A stretch of DNA of 58,904 nucleotides from Gammaproteobacteria bacterium (GTDB lineage Bacteria; Pseudomonadota; Gammaproteobacteria; Pseudomonadales; Azotimanducaceae_A): the NCBI GenBank assembly GCA_012960755.1, contig DUAT01000057.1:49431-108334 (forward strand), in the 5' to 3' direction. The notes under the pieces are model-generated. The model was not told the DNA's origin, searched no databases, and was given only the letters and a program-made list of their open reading frames with translations. Every line of letters starts with the position of its first letter. Within the stretch, counting starts at the first letter, position 1. A program made the translations under genes and the position numbers. Shown piece after piece: positions 45,844 through 54,847 of this stretch.

Positions 45844-46502
45844 CTGCTATTCTTCTGTTTATAGTTATTGCAGTGGTTGGTTCGTATTGGTGGCTATGGC
45901 GTCATCGGATAACAGAAAAACCCTGGGCGACGGTGGGTGTCACCGTGGATCATGAGGACTCAAGTCGATTTCTTCCCCCTGGTAAAATCGGGCTGCTCTT
46001 TTTCCTCGCGGTGGTTACGAGCCTCTTTGCATTATTTGTCAGCGCTTACTTTATCCGAATGGGTTTGGCGGACTGGATACCTCAGAAAGAACCGGGACTA
46101 CTCTGGTTTAACACGTTCATGCTGGTACTCGGCAGCGTTGCAATTCAATGGGCCTCCTATAGTGCAGATCACAATGATCCAAAAACAACCCGATACGCAT
46201 TACTCGCCACGGGCCTGTTTACTGGGGCATTTATTGTAGGACAACTTTGGGCCTGGCAGGGACTGGTGGATCAGGGTCTGTATATGTATTCAAACCCTTC
46301 CCTGGCATTTTTCTATCTGTTTACGGGTGTACACGGATTACACATCATCGGCGGGCTTTGGGTTTGGTGTCGCACGACACTGCATGCCTGGTCCGGTGCA
46401 CAGATGTTTGAGATCAGGCTCAGTGTAGAACTGTGCAAAACCTATTGGCACTATTTACTGCTTATCTGGATTGGAATATTCGGGTTGTTACTATCCACCT
46501 GA
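45840..46502 (+). CDS. Cytochrome c oxidase subunit III-type protein (first paralogue)
   Basis: 220 residues with five to six predicted membrane helices (GLLFFLAVVTSLFALFVSAYF, GLLWFNTFMLVLGSVAI, ...). Subunit III hallmarks are FFYLFTGVHGLHIIGGLWVW and ELCKTYWHYLLLIWIGIF. It overlaps coxA by 4 bp. Shorter than classical subunit III. Its pairing with a second subunit III gene 34 bp downstream suggests a split or duplicated subunit. Confidence 0.85.
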   Translation: MTAILLFIVIAVVGSYWWLWRHRITEKPWATVGVTVDHEDSSRFLPPGKIGLLFFLAVVTSLFALFVSAYFIRMGLADWIPQKEPGLLWFNTFMLVLGSVAIQWASYSADHNDPKTTRYALLATGLFTGAFIVGQLWAWQGLVDQGLYMYSNPSLAFFYLFTGVHGLHIIGGLWVWCRTTLHAWSGAQMFEIRLSVELCKTYWHYLLLIWIGIFGLLLST

Positions 46503-46535
46503 AAAAGAATTACTTAAGAACGAAAAGGGGAAACT

Positions 46536-47228
46536 ATGACTGACACGTCTATCGCAGCTGCCGGACCCGCCACACTAGCCGACGGATTACACGGTATTGT
46601 AGAAGACTGGTCTGCAGAAAAGCAGACATTCCAGGTTCCCTGGGGAAAAGCCATGATGTGGATTTTCCTGCTTAGTGACACCTTCATTTTTAGCATCTTC
46701 CTAACGAGTTATATGAGTGTGCGCATGTCGACTACCGTCCCCTGGCCGGTACCGAGTGAAGTCTTTGCGTTAACCATTGCTGGCGAACATATCCCTCTTT
46801 TATTGATTGCGATCATGACTTTTATCCTCATCAGCAGTAGTGGCACGATGGCGATGGCGGTGAGGTTCTCTCATACCCGTGATAAGAACAAGATCGCACT
46901 TTTGATGGTGGCTACTGCCCTATTTGGTGCCAGCTTTGTTGGCATGCAAGTGTTCGAATGGAGCAAGCTTATTCTCGAAGAAGGCGTTCGCCCCTGGGGA
47001 AATCCCATGGGAGCCGCCCAATTCGGATCCTGTTTCTTTATGATTACCGGGTTTCATGGATTTCACGTGAGCGTTGGTGTCATCTATTTGCTGGTCGTCG
47101 CTTTTAAAGTCTGGCGAGGCGATTACGACAGAAAGGACAATTACGAGATAGTGGAAATAACTGGTCTGTACTGGCACTTTGTGGACCTGGTTTGGGTGTT
47201 TATTTTTGCATTTTTCTACCTATGGTAA
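46536..47228 (+). CDS. coxC: Cytochrome c oxidase subunit III (second paralogue)
   Basis: 230 residues. Helices include KAMMWIFLLSDTFIFSIFL and the C-terminal HFVDLVWVFIFAFFYLW, the standard subunit III ending; the conserved GFHGFHVSVGVIYLL is present. AGGGGAAACT precedes the ATG. It follows the first paralogue by 33 bp. It stabilises subunit I and may supply the D-pathway proton antenna. Confidence 0.9.
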   Translation: MTDTSIAAAGPATLADGLHGIVEDWSAEKQTFQVPWGKAMMWIFLLSDTFIFSIFLTSYMSVRMSTTVPWPVPSEVFALTIAGEHIPLLLIAIMTFILISSSGTMAMAVRFSHTRDKNKIALLMVATALFGASFVGMQVFEWSKLILEEGVRPWGNPMGAAQFGSCFFMITGFHGFHVSVGVIYLLVVAFKVWRGDYDRKDNYEIVEITGLYWHFVDLVWVFIFAFFYLW

Positions 47229-47267
47229 TTTCCCGCACGAAATAACAAATTTGTTTGAGGATTGTTT

Positions 47268-47588
47268 ATGGAAGCAGCGGCAGATACACAAGAGCACCCC
47301 ATTTCTATTTACTTTAAAGTATGGGGACTGCTATTTGTACTGAGTACTTTTTCGTACATGGTTGACTATTTCGAATTCCAGGGATATTTGCGTTGGGGAC
47401 TCATCCTGCTTTTTATGTTTCTCAAAGCAGGATTTATTATCGCTATATTTATGCATATGGCCTGGGAGAGGCTAGCGCTGATGTATGCAATCCTCTCACC
47501 TCCCATTGCCATAATGGTCTTGATCTTACTCATGGCCCTGGAAGCAGATTATGTCAACCTGACTCGTTTGCTGTTCTTCAGCACATAG
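47268..47588 (+). CDS. Cytochrome c oxidase subunit IV-type small protein
   Basis: 106 residues from the ATG at 47268 with GAGGA six bases upstream (a TTG two codons earlier is less likely). Three membrane helices (KVWGLLFVLSTFSYMVDYF, LRWGLILLFMFLKAGFIIA, MYAILSPPIAIMVLILLMAL). KAGFIIAIFMHMAWE is the typical prokaryotic subunit IV (CtaF/CyoD-like) motif. It sits between subunit III and ctaB. Confidence 0.85.
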   Translation: MEAAADTQEHPISIYFKVWGLLFVLSTFSYMVDYFEFQGYLRWGLILLFMFLKAGFIIAIFMHMAWERLALMYAILSPPIAIMVLILLMALEADYVNLTRLLFFST

Positions 47589-47624
47589 ATTCAGTTCATA
47601 AAGCCCCGGTGATGTGCTAACCAT

Positions 47625-48524
47625 ATGGACCAGACTCTACGAACAACGAGCGCTACCTGGCGCGATTTTCTCGAGCTGTGCAAACCCAGGGTCGTACTTC
47701 TCATGCTACTGTGTACGACTGTTGGCATGTTCCTGGCTACCACCAGTCTCGTTCCTCTGGATATTCTTATCTACACCAATCTGGGCGTTGCCCTGGTTGC
47801 TGGCTCTGCGGCTACCGTTAACCACATCGTCGACTCACACATCGATGCAAAAATGGCACGAACCCACAGTCGCCCCATCGCACAGGGTAGAGTCTCGGTT
47901 AAATCCGGTTTTATATTCTCCGCTCTTACAGGGATTCTTGGGCTTTCAATACTCGCGACACTGGTCAACCCACTCACGGCCTGGTTAAATCTCGCGTCCT
48001 GGATAGGTTACGGCATTATTTATTCTATGTACCTGAAACGGGCAACCCCTCAGAATATCGTTATTGGTGGGCTGTTCGGCGCAGCGCCACCTTTGTTTGG
48101 GTGGACTGCAATCACAAACCAAATTGATCCTGGTGGCGTCCTGCTGGTCATGATCATCTTTACCTGGACACCGCCGCACTTCTGGGCCCTGGCGATTGAC
48201 AGGAAGGAAGAGTACGCCAAGGTTGATATACCCATGCTTCCCGTTACTCACGGGGAGCGAACAACAGGTCTGTATATAATGGCCTACACCCTGTTGTTGC
48301 TTGCTGTCGGCACCATGCCCTATTTTATCAACATGAGTGGTCTGATTTATCTCACCGGCGCAATGGTTCTGGGGCTGGTATTTTTATACTGGTCTATTCA
48401 AATTATCCGCGGTGTGCCGAAGGCACCCATCAAGACGTTCAAGTACTCAATTGTTTACCTGATGGGGTTGTTCAGCATACTACTGGTCGATCACTTCTAC
48501 CTGATTCAAAGTTCCAGATTCTAA
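47625..48524 (+). CDS. ctaB: Protoheme IX farnesyltransferase (heme O synthase)
   Basis: 299 residues, a UbiA-type prenyltransferase with about nine helices. The two aspartate-rich motifs are NHIVDSHIDAKMARTHSRPI (about 64-83) and TWTPPHFWALAIDRKEEY. It farnesylates heme B to heme O for the oxidase encoded upstream; no heme A synthase is seen. Convergent with the cytochrome c4 gene. Confidence 0.95.
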   Translation: MDQTLRTTSATWRDFLELCKPRVVLLMLLCTTVGMFLATTSLVPLDILIYTNLGVALVAGSAATVNHIVDSHIDAKMARTHSRPIAQGRVSVKSGFIFSALTGILGLSILATLVNPLTAWLNLASWIGYGIIYSMYLKRATPQNIVIGGLFGAAPPLFGWTAITNQIDPGGVLLVMIIFTWTPPHFWALAIDRKEEYAKVDIPMLPVTHGERTTGLYIMAYTLLLLAVGTMPYFINMSGLIYLTGAMVLGLVFLYWSIQIIRGVPKAPIKTFKYSIVYLMGLFSILLVDHFYLIQSSRF

Positions 48525-48547
48525 ATCAGAGTCAAAGTTTCTGACTT

Positions 48548-49159
48548 TTATTTCCCAAGAGTCAAAATATAAGCAGCGACATCCTTCACCGCCTGATCAT
48601 CGGTTAACGTCATGGCCATTGGTCGCATTTGCATACCATAGACATCTTTCGAAGTACCACCCCGAATGCCTGATTTGAAATTGTTAATTTGACGCACTAA
48701 ATACCAGTCCTGCTGGAGCGTTAAATCAGGGGAATTCAGGTTTGCCAGCCCTTTTCCATCGATGCCGTGACAAGCTGCACAAACCATGTAACGGGCTTTA
48801 CCAGCATCGGCATTTCCACCGGTTGTAGATTCCGGACTGATGGGGCTCATCTGGTTAATGTAGTCCGCAACATCACTGACCATCGCGTCGGTCGCCAATG
48901 TCATTGCCATCGGCCGCATCTGCATACCGTATATGTCACTCTTGTGAGTTCCTCGAATCCCTTCCTTGAAATTGTTAATCTGGGTTTTCAGATACCAGGC
49001 CTCCTGCCCGGCCAATGCCGGAGAATTAAGAGCAGTGTTACCTTCCCCGTTTGCTCCGTGACACGTAACGCAAATGGCATAACTGGATTTCCCATCCGCC
49101 AGGCCTGTTAGAGGTAGCACACACATCAACAGCAACACAACTGCAATCATCTTTCCCAT
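48548..49159 (-). CDS. Periplasmic diheme cytochrome c4
   Basis: 203 residues. Signal peptide (1-21, ending GLA). Two CxxCH motifs, CVTCHG (about 31) and CAACHG (about 130), each followed by c4 text (NSPALAGQEAWYL, NSPDLTLQQDWYL) and a distal Met in YGMQMRPMAM. It resembles the two heme domains fused to coxB. It likely shuttles electrons to the oxidase. Convergent with ctaB; a weak hairpin lies between them. Confidence 0.92.
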   Translation of the reverse strand: MGKMIAVVLLLMCVLPLTGLADGKSSYAICVTCHGANGEGNTALNSPALAGQEAWYLKTQINNFKEGIRGTHKSDIYGMQMRPMAMTLATDAMVSDVADYINQMSPISPESTTGGNADAGKARYMVCAACHGIDGKGLANLNSPDLTLQQDWYLVRQINNFKSGIRGGTSKDVYGMQMRPMAMTLTDDQAVKDVAAYILTLGK

Positions 49160-49193
49160 AGTTAAAACCTTTTTTTAGACAAAAAAATCCTAC

Positions 49194-49211
49194 TCCAGTT
49201 TTTCTACTGGA
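49194..49211 (-). terminator. Possible rho-independent terminator downstream of the 49234-49827 gene
   Basis: TCCAGT - 6-nt loop - ACTGGA. On the minus strand the stem is followed, five bases later, by a run of seven T (GGATTTTTTTG), which is longer than the usual stem-tail gap. Placed 23 bp after the stop of the upstream gene and just before the cytochrome c4 gene. Confidence 0.5.
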
Positions 49212-49233
49212 ATTTTGAAACGATTACCGCGAC

Positions 49234-49827
49234 TTACTTGTGGCGAAGTTGCGAATAACTGAAGAGATTACGATCTATAAACTCAAACAACCGATGCCGC
49301 CAGGCAAAGATCCAGTGAGCCGGGCCAATTTCTGTACCCTTTTCTTCAAGCCCGGGATGATTCTCTAGCAGCTCTTCCAGTATTGGTTCCTGGTCTGGAT
49401 CAAGTTCAACGATAAAGACATGTTTGCCATCGTTCAGGGCGCTTTCAAACCTTTCATAATGGTAGTTAGGCTTCTGGAAACCTATGAACCCACCCTCCCA
49501 GGTACAAAATCCGAAAACAACAATGGAAAGAAAGACATAAGGCGTCCAACCCACGTTCATCTCCGGTAAACCCAGATAGTAAGCCACCCCCAATACAAGC
49601 GATGCCGCGATCCCACCGGCTACAGCGCCGATTATCCCTGAATGTATCACGTCATTTTTCAGTAACGATTGAACAGCGTGCAAATGAACATGATTTGCAA
49701 CGCCTGTATCGTCATTACTGAGGACATGGATTTGCGGGTTTTCAACTCCCCTGGATTCCAACTGTACCTCCAGAAGGTCGAGGTCATCCAGATCATCACT
49801 GATAAAGTAGTGTCTTAGCGTATTCAT
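49234..49827 (-). CDS. Inner-membrane protein of unknown function (DUF1269-like)
   Basis: About 197 residues from the ATG at 49827 (MNTLRHYFISDDLDDLDLLE); the frame is open 4 codons further up. An N-terminal soluble part with an alpha/beta look, then two hydrophobic segments (GIIGAVAGGIAASLVLGVAYYLG and YVFLSIVVFGFCTWEGGFIGF), then an acidic C-terminal soluble part. This layout resembles DUF1269/YuaF-type general-stress membrane proteins. Same strand as the c4 gene. Role unknown. Confidence 0.65.
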   Translation of the reverse strand: MNTLRHYFISDDLDDLDLLEVQLESRGVENPQIHVLSNDDTGVANHVHLHAVQSLLKNDVIHSGIIGAVAGGIAASLVLGVAYYLGLPEMNVGWTPYVFLSIVVFGFCTWEGGFIGFQKPNYHYERFESALNDGKHVFIVELDPDQEPILEELLENHPGLEEKGTEIGPAHWIFAWRHRLFEFIDRNLFSYSQLRHK

Positions 49828-50126
49828 TAAGTCTCCCAAAAGAATGAGTTAACCGTACTGACGTCAGTTAGATACGCCATTTCAGCTTGCCGAGACCCGA
49901 CTTCAAAACCACTTTCCCTGGGTGTTTTGCAATACGAAGGATACATATGACTCATTTGACACGGGTCATCACTATTCTAACAGTGTGATCTTTATGATCA
50001 AGATCAAGCTCGTCAATACACGAATATACGCGCTCGAATTCTTACAGGACGAAGGCAGGTCGGAAATCGCCGTACAGTCCGCCAACTCCCTAATCGAATT
50101 GACGGAATGCATGGCGTGTTGAGGAT
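49828..50126. promoter_or_regulatory. Spacer with an FNR/Anr-like palindrome at 49994-50007
   Basis: The 300-bp spacer holds no convincing gene. ATGAT-CAAG-ATCAA (49994-50007) matches TTGAT-N4-ATCAA at 9 of 10 positions when read on the other strand (TTGAT-CTTG-ATCAT). It lies about 170 bp upstream of the 49827 minus-strand gene. A 66-codon frame covering it (49922-50122) lacks any recognisable motif or ribosome site and is not called. Confidence 0.35.
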
Positions 50127-52508
50127 TTACATGGAGTAAACGCCTCTCAGGTACCAGTAACCTCCTTCATAATTAGCAGCACTCCTGCGAGGATACTGCA
50201 AGCCTACGCTAAGTCGGTTGGCATTTGGTGGACCAATTTCATCGATAAACTCATCAAATACATTAATTGCGCCCAGCGTCAGTCTCATATTGTCATTGAA
50301 CTGGTAATTAATTTCTGTATCAATGTAGATCGTCTCGTCAATCTTCGCACTGGGATCGACGGGGGCATCAATAGTGCCTCTTTCGTCGTAGTGATCGCCA
50401 TAGTAATTGGCTCTTATCATCCAACTCCACTGATCGGTGAAATAGGTGTTGGCAGTTAACACAAAACGATGGTTGGGATAGTTGTTCTCAATATCTTGAA
50501 TTATGCTGTCTGACACGGGATCAATACCCCCGACTGCCGACTGTCCAGTAACCGTAACCTGGTTATTGCTGTAAGCCAAACTCATATCTGTAGACGCCAC
50601 AGAACCCCAATCCCAACCGGTGGTAATCACAAGATCAAGACCTTCTGATTGGACATCGAGGGTATTGGTATAAAAAGAGACGTTATTGCCGTTGGAGACA
50701 ATGTCCCGAGTACGGTAGATTTTGTCGTCTACTTCAATGTGGTATAAATCGAAGGTGAACGTCGTGTTATTTCCTAAATTCGCTGTTACACCAAGACTGA
50801 CGTTAAACGATTTTTCCTCTGTCAGCGCCGTACCACCAGCTGCAACCGCATCAGGATCTGTTGGCCGAATAAGCCCCTCTTCAATCTGAAGACCCGTGGT
50901 ACCATCAAAAGTTGTAATGGTCGTTTTGACGTTGGACTGGCCAGGGGTCGGCGCATGGAAACCATTGGAAATCGCACCCCGTATCGCCACATCTTCAGAA
51001 ACATGGTAACGGACGGCAAACTTACCATTCACGGTGCTACCGAAATCTGAAAACTCCTCGAAGCGAATTGCGTATTGCATCAGCAGGCGATCAGTCACAT
51101 CGTGCTCAAGATCAGCATAAACAGCATAGTTATCACGATCAAACGAACCCGCGTCCTGTGTACCAATACCATTTAAACCATTTGAACCTGCACCAATAAA
51201 CGAATTGATTTCACCCGCTTCGGCAACGTATGTCTCTTCTCGCCATTCCGCGCCGAGACCCACGTTGACATTATCGGAGACTGGGATAGAAAAATCAGCG
51301 TTGAGATTTATTTCCTCCTGTCGATAGGCACCTACATCGAAATTGCGTTGTGCAGGCTCACCGTTAACAAGACCCAATGTCTGGTTGATTGTATTGTTGA
51401 GGAAATACTCAAGTTCATTTTCCCCATAAGCTACGCTGAAGTCGTAGAGTATACCGCCAGAAAACTCACCCTCGAATCCACCAACTATACTAAAGTCGGT
51501 TTGATCGCCGTCCAGAAACGGTGTGTAACCAGCCTGCAGACCGGTGAACCCCATTGCCCTCAAAGGCAGCAGGCTGGAATGATCCGGCGTCCGGTAGAAA
51601 AAACGATACCGGCCTTCGGTACTACCGTAGTTGGCAAACACGTACAGGTTGGCAGAATCAGTTAATTCAAAACTGGAGTTGGCAAAGAAACGGACCCCGC
51701 TGTATTCGGGTCTACCCCAGGTCTGCAGCAAAGGCTCATCATCAAAAGGCGTGTCCGCCCCGATTCCAGTGACACCTGCTGCCTCCAGGGCTTCTGAATT
51801 AACAAATCGCTGTACACCCCGTGACAATGCTTCGTTATCGACGTATTCCAGGCTGAGGTTGATAAAACCATTATCACCAACCGACAAGCCCAGATTACCC
51901 GCGAACTTGTAGCTCTCTTCGCCTTCATAGTACTGGCCATACTGAACCTGGAACTCTCCCCCTTCAGAGGCGTCCTTGGTAACAAGGTTAATAACACCGG
52001 AAATTGCGTCCGAACCATATTGCGCTGCAGCACCATCGCGCAGGACTTCTACCCGCTTAAGTGCTATGGCCGGTATCATGCCTACATCGGCGCCATGTGC
52101 ACCATTACCTGCCGCCGGTGCGAAAAATTGTACCAGCGCGGAACGGTGACGTCGTTTGCCATTCACCAGTATCAGTGTCTGGTCAGACGCCATCCCCCTG
52201 AGTGAAGTGGGTCGAACAAAGGCACTACCGTCACCTGTTGCTGGTGTTGCTGTGTAGGATGGCACCAGTGCACGTAGATTGTCTGTTATATCTGCTGACC
52301 CCCCAATAGTGTCGAAATCATCACCCCCGATGACATCAATTGGCACCGGTGAATCCGATGCAGAACGTTCCTTCGCACTACGGGTGCCAATGGTAATCAC
52401 AGTTTCCATCAAATCATCGTCATCTGCGGCGAACACTGGCTGGTAGGAGAAGGTGAGTCCGATTGCTACGACGGTAGCGAGACTCATAGTTTGGATATCA
52501 TGCTTCAT
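50127..52508 (-). CDS. TonB-dependent outer-membrane receptor
   Basis: 793 residues. A signal peptide (ending VFAADDDD) is followed by a TonB-box-like segment METVITIGTR. The plug domain spans about 50-165, with RVEVLRDGAAAQYGSDAISGVINLV near 134-158 as the hallmark (given in part: EVLRDGAAAQYGSDA). The 22-strand barrel fills the rest. The last residues, YLRGVYSM, end in Met instead of the usual aromatic. Substrate not identifiable; no cofactor riboswitch or clear Fur box was seen in the 196 bp upstream. Confidence 0.92.
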   Translation of the reverse strand: MKHDIQTMSLATVVAIGLTFSYQPVFAADDDDLMETVITIGTRSAKERSASDSPVPIDVIGGDDFDTIGGSADITDNLRALVPSYTATPATGDGSAFVRPTSLRGMASDQTLILVNGKRRHRSALVQFFAPAAGNGAHGADVGMIPAIALKRVEVLRDGAAAQYGSDAISGVINLVTKDASEGGEFQVQYGQYYEGEESYKFAGNLGLSVGDNGFINLSLEYVDNEALSRGVQRFVNSEALEAAGVTGIGADTPFDDEPLLQTWGRPEYSGVRFFANSSFELTDSANLYVFANYGSTEGRYRFFYRTPDHSSLLPLRAMGFTGLQAGYTPFLDGDQTDFSIVGGFEGEFSGGILYDFSVAYGENELEYFLNNTINQTLGLVNGEPAQRNFDVGAYRQEEINLNADFSIPVSDNVNVGLGAEWREETYVAEAGEINSFIGAGSNGLNGIGTQDAGSFDRDNYAVYADLEHDVTDRLLMQYAIRFEEFSDFGSTVNGKFAVRYHVSEDVAIRGAISNGFHAPTPGQSNVKTTITTFDGTTGLQIEEGLIRPTDPDAVAAGGTALTEEKSFNVSLGVTANLGNNTTFTFDLYHIEVDDKIYRTRDIVSNGNNVSFYTNTLDVQSEGLDLVITTGWDWGSVASTDMSLAYSNNQVTVTGQSAVGGIDPVSDSIIQDIENNYPNHRFVLTANTYFTDQWSWMIRANYYGDHYDERGTIDAPVDPSAKIDETIYIDTEINYQFNDNMRLTLGAINVFDEFIDEIGPPNANRLSVGLQYPRRSAANYEGGYWYLRGVYSM

Positions 52509-52704
52509 TTGAACACTCCCTTTTTCTAATAATTCAACTCATAACGAGCTGCAGCCAGTGTATAGAATTCTCTCGTTCGTACAAGCTCAAACAGGCGTTA
52601 ATTTGTATTTATCATTGATACCAATGTGAGTAGTGGACGTCAGAAATGTCATGAATAGCACTCGGAAAATTATCCCGCGTGCAGTTATTGGCCAATGCCA
52701 CAAC

Positions 52705-53976
52705 CTATGAGAGTCTTGTCAGGTAATCTTCCAACCTGTCACAACCTTTTACCAGTCTGGGAAACAGCCTCAGCAGCTCGCTTTGATCCAGTGATGGCCC
52801 AGTAAACCCCTTCAGTGCCTCGGCACCATCGTAGTCAACGGATGTGACCCTGGTTCCAAGATGACTTTCCGGCAGATAGAAGTCCGAAGCCGGTAATAGT
52901 GCCACATCGACTTCATCCAGGATGGATTTGCACAGTTGTGCAGAAGTGCGGATAGATCTGCGCTTTAGCTTTTCCCGAAAATTTTCAAAATCCGGGAAAA
53001 GGTAAAAAGCCCCTTCCGGCCTGGGGCAATTGAGACCCATTTCAACAAACCGACGATGAAGATACCCCCCTGTAAACCTGTGTATCTCGGTACAACGTTC
53101 AACTTCTTCACGAACTTCATCACTGTACTGGTAAGCCGCGAGGGCTGCATATTGAATAGGCGCGCTCACAGCGCTAAATGTTTCACTGACGAGGGACATG
53201 AGTGCCCGCATTAACTGATCCATCTCCCTGGGTATGATCATCAGGCCCAATCGGTAACCACCGGCAGAAAATGCTTTCGACATCCCGCCGGTGACGATCG
53301 TACCTTCTGGATAGTAGTGCACTAGAGACGTATGATTCCTGCCACTGAAGTCCACAAGACCGTAGATCTCATCGGAGATAACGATCGCGTTATGCCTGCG
53401 ACATACCATTGCCAGGTCTTCAAGTTCGGCTTTTCGATGAACACTGCCTGTCGGATTATTCGGATTGTTGAAGATAAGAATTTTCTGGCCTTTCCCGACC
53501 TGATTGAAGGCCTCTTCCAACTCGTTAGCCTGCAATTTATATTCGTTTTCTGACTGGGTTTCAACGGTGATTACTTTCTTGTTTCTGATGGTCGCCTGGG
53601 GGCCATAACTGACCCAACTCGGTGCCGGTATCACCAGGGGACCGTCGAGAAGAAAAATCGCCTGAAATATCAACTCTTTGCTGCCCGGACCAATGCAAAC
53701 CTGGTCTGCTGAAAAAGTGTAGTTGCATTGTGCCTGGTAAAACTCCGCAATGACGTCAAGGAGCTCCGGCAGACCGCGAGTCGGCAGGTAGCTTTTCTTA
53801 TCTGTATGATCCTTGAGTGCGCTTTGAATGGCATCGGGCACCGGAAACGGAGATTGCCCAAATCCGAAATGGCAAATGTCCCTGCCCTCTTGCCGAAGTT
53901 TCTTCACCTGCTGGTTAATGGCCAGGGTTGCTGATTCTTTAAGTTTGAGAACGTTTGGATTGATGGTTAACTGCAT
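52705..53976 (-). CDS. PLP-dependent class I/II aminotransferase
   Basis: 423 residues from the ATG at 53976 (MQLTINPNVLKLKESATL); a TTG at 54027 would add 17 residues. The substrate loop HFGFGQSPFPVPDAI and the PLP-lysine region TGGMSKAFSAGGYRLG follow the family. NNPNNPTGS and ISDEIYGLVDF are intact. Likely an aspartate/aromatic-type transaminase; exact substrate unknown. Isolated, with no biosynthetic neighbour. Confidence 0.88.
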   Translation of the reverse strand: MQLTINPNVLKLKESATLAINQQVKKLRQEGRDICHFGFGQSPFPVPDAIQSALKDHTDKKSYLPTRGLPELLDVIAEFYQAQCNYTFSADQVCIGPGSKELIFQAIFLLDGPLVIPAPSWVSYGPQATIRNKKVITVETQSENEYKLQANELEEAFNQVGKGQKILIFNNPNNPTGSVHRKAELEDLAMVCRRHNAIVISDEIYGLVDFSGRNHTSLVHYYPEGTIVTGGMSKAFSAGGYRLGLMIIPREMDQLMRALMSLVSETFSAVSAPIQYAALAAYQYSDEVREEVERCTEIHRFTGGYLHRRFVEMGLNCPRPEGAFYLFPDFENFREKLKRRSIRTSAQLCKSILDEVDVALLPASDFYLPESHLGTRVTSVDYDGAEALKGFTGPSLDQSELLRLFPRLVKGCDRLEDYLTRLS

Positions 53977-54119
53977 GGGGGAGAGTATCCTGGGAGTCGA
54001 GAGGAAAGAAAGAAATTTTAACGCCAACCAAAATCATTGTCAGGTGCCCGGAGGTCCCGCAATGTACTACAAATGTAACAGGGCTGCTTGAGTATATAGG
54101 GCGGGAGGGGTTTAGGCTG

Positions 54120-54653
54120 CTAAAAGGGCATCAGGATACTTTTAATTTCATGATAACTGCTCGGGGACACGTGCATTTTTTCCAATCCGTTTTTAATGCT
54201 GTGCATTGCCTTGTCAGGGCTATCGACAGATTCTATTCGAAATTTTTTAACCATCTCCGCTATTTCTTCCGATTCCACTTTCTTTGAGCGAAGTAAGACT
54301 ATCAGTTTATATTCCGGGGCACTGACATTCTCTTCAAAAAGATCCAGGACCAGACCGAGTTCGTCGTACTCCTGAAATGCAGCTAACGAGGGCTTTGAGA
54401 AACCCATCGTGGCTCTGATCTGTTGATCATGGAAGCCGAGTGAGTGGACGATGTAGTCTGTGCTGGTTCGAAAAAGGTCACACCGTTGAGCAAATATACC
54501 GACTGCTGCACTGTAGAGCATAGTCACTCCGTGAATCTCTGCGATCGTTTTATATACCTGCAGATCGATACGAGAGAGAAGAACCTTTCCTAGTTCAGCG
54601 TCCCAACCCTCATTTATTTCCCTTACTATTAACCGCCTTAAACTTACTGCCAT
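54120..54653 (-). CDS. Hypothetical protein, 5' end lying inside a transposase remnant
   Basis: About 177 residues from the ATG at 54653; a TTG at 54665 is also possible. The first 15 codons overlap, in another frame, a decayed IS1182-type transposase (54610-54720). So the original 5' end may have been replaced. The rest (ELGKVLLSRIDLQVYKTIAE ... LDLFEENVSAPEYKLIVLL ... KMHVSPSSYHEIKSILMPF) is helical-looking and unrecognised. It may be a truncated gene or a newly joined one. Confidence 0.45.
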   Translation of the reverse strand: MAVSLRRLIVREINEGWDAELGKVLLSRIDLQVYKTIAEIHGVTMLYSAAVGIFAQRCDLFRTSTDYIVHSLGFHDQQIRATMGFSKPSLAAFQEYDELGLVLDLFEENVSAPEYKLIVLLRSKKVESEEIAEMVKKFRIESVDSPDKAMHSIKNGLEKMHVSPSSYHEIKSILMPF

Positions 54654-54720
54654 CAATCGCGACAATTACGTCTGTGAACATATTCATTTCACGGCAAAGA
54701 ACAATGAATGATCCGCAGGT
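54610..54720 (-). pseudogene. IS1182-type transposase fragment
   Basis: One minus-strand frame reads ...VLCREMNMFTDVIVAIDGSK followed by FKAVNSKGNK and a stop (54610-54612). VAIDGSKFKAVNS is the signature around the first catalytic Asp of IS1182-family DDE transposases. Only about 36 codons remain, cut at both sides. It lies against a second, plus-strand transposase remnant. Confidence 0.75.
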
Positions 54721-54847
54721 ATTATTGTTACCTTTACTATTGTTCTTTCTAAAATCAGCTATCGTGTCCTGCGCGAATTATTATTTTTCTAATAACAGGA
54801 ACAACGGTTTAGCTCTCGCATATCGAACATGTAATAAAATCGCAGGA

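Noticed and set aside
48528..48550. Hairpin AGTCA...TGACT between ctaB and cytochrome c4
   Set aside because: Only five pairs, AT-rich; kept out of the feature list.
49922..50122. 66-codon plus-strand frame in the 50-kb spacer
   Set aside because: No motif, weak start context, not kept as a gene; the FNR-like palindrome lies inside it.
52560..52640. Possible Fur box upstream of the TonB receptor (TATCATTGATA-like)
   Set aside because: Only half of the 19-bp consensus is matched and no iron genes are adjacent.
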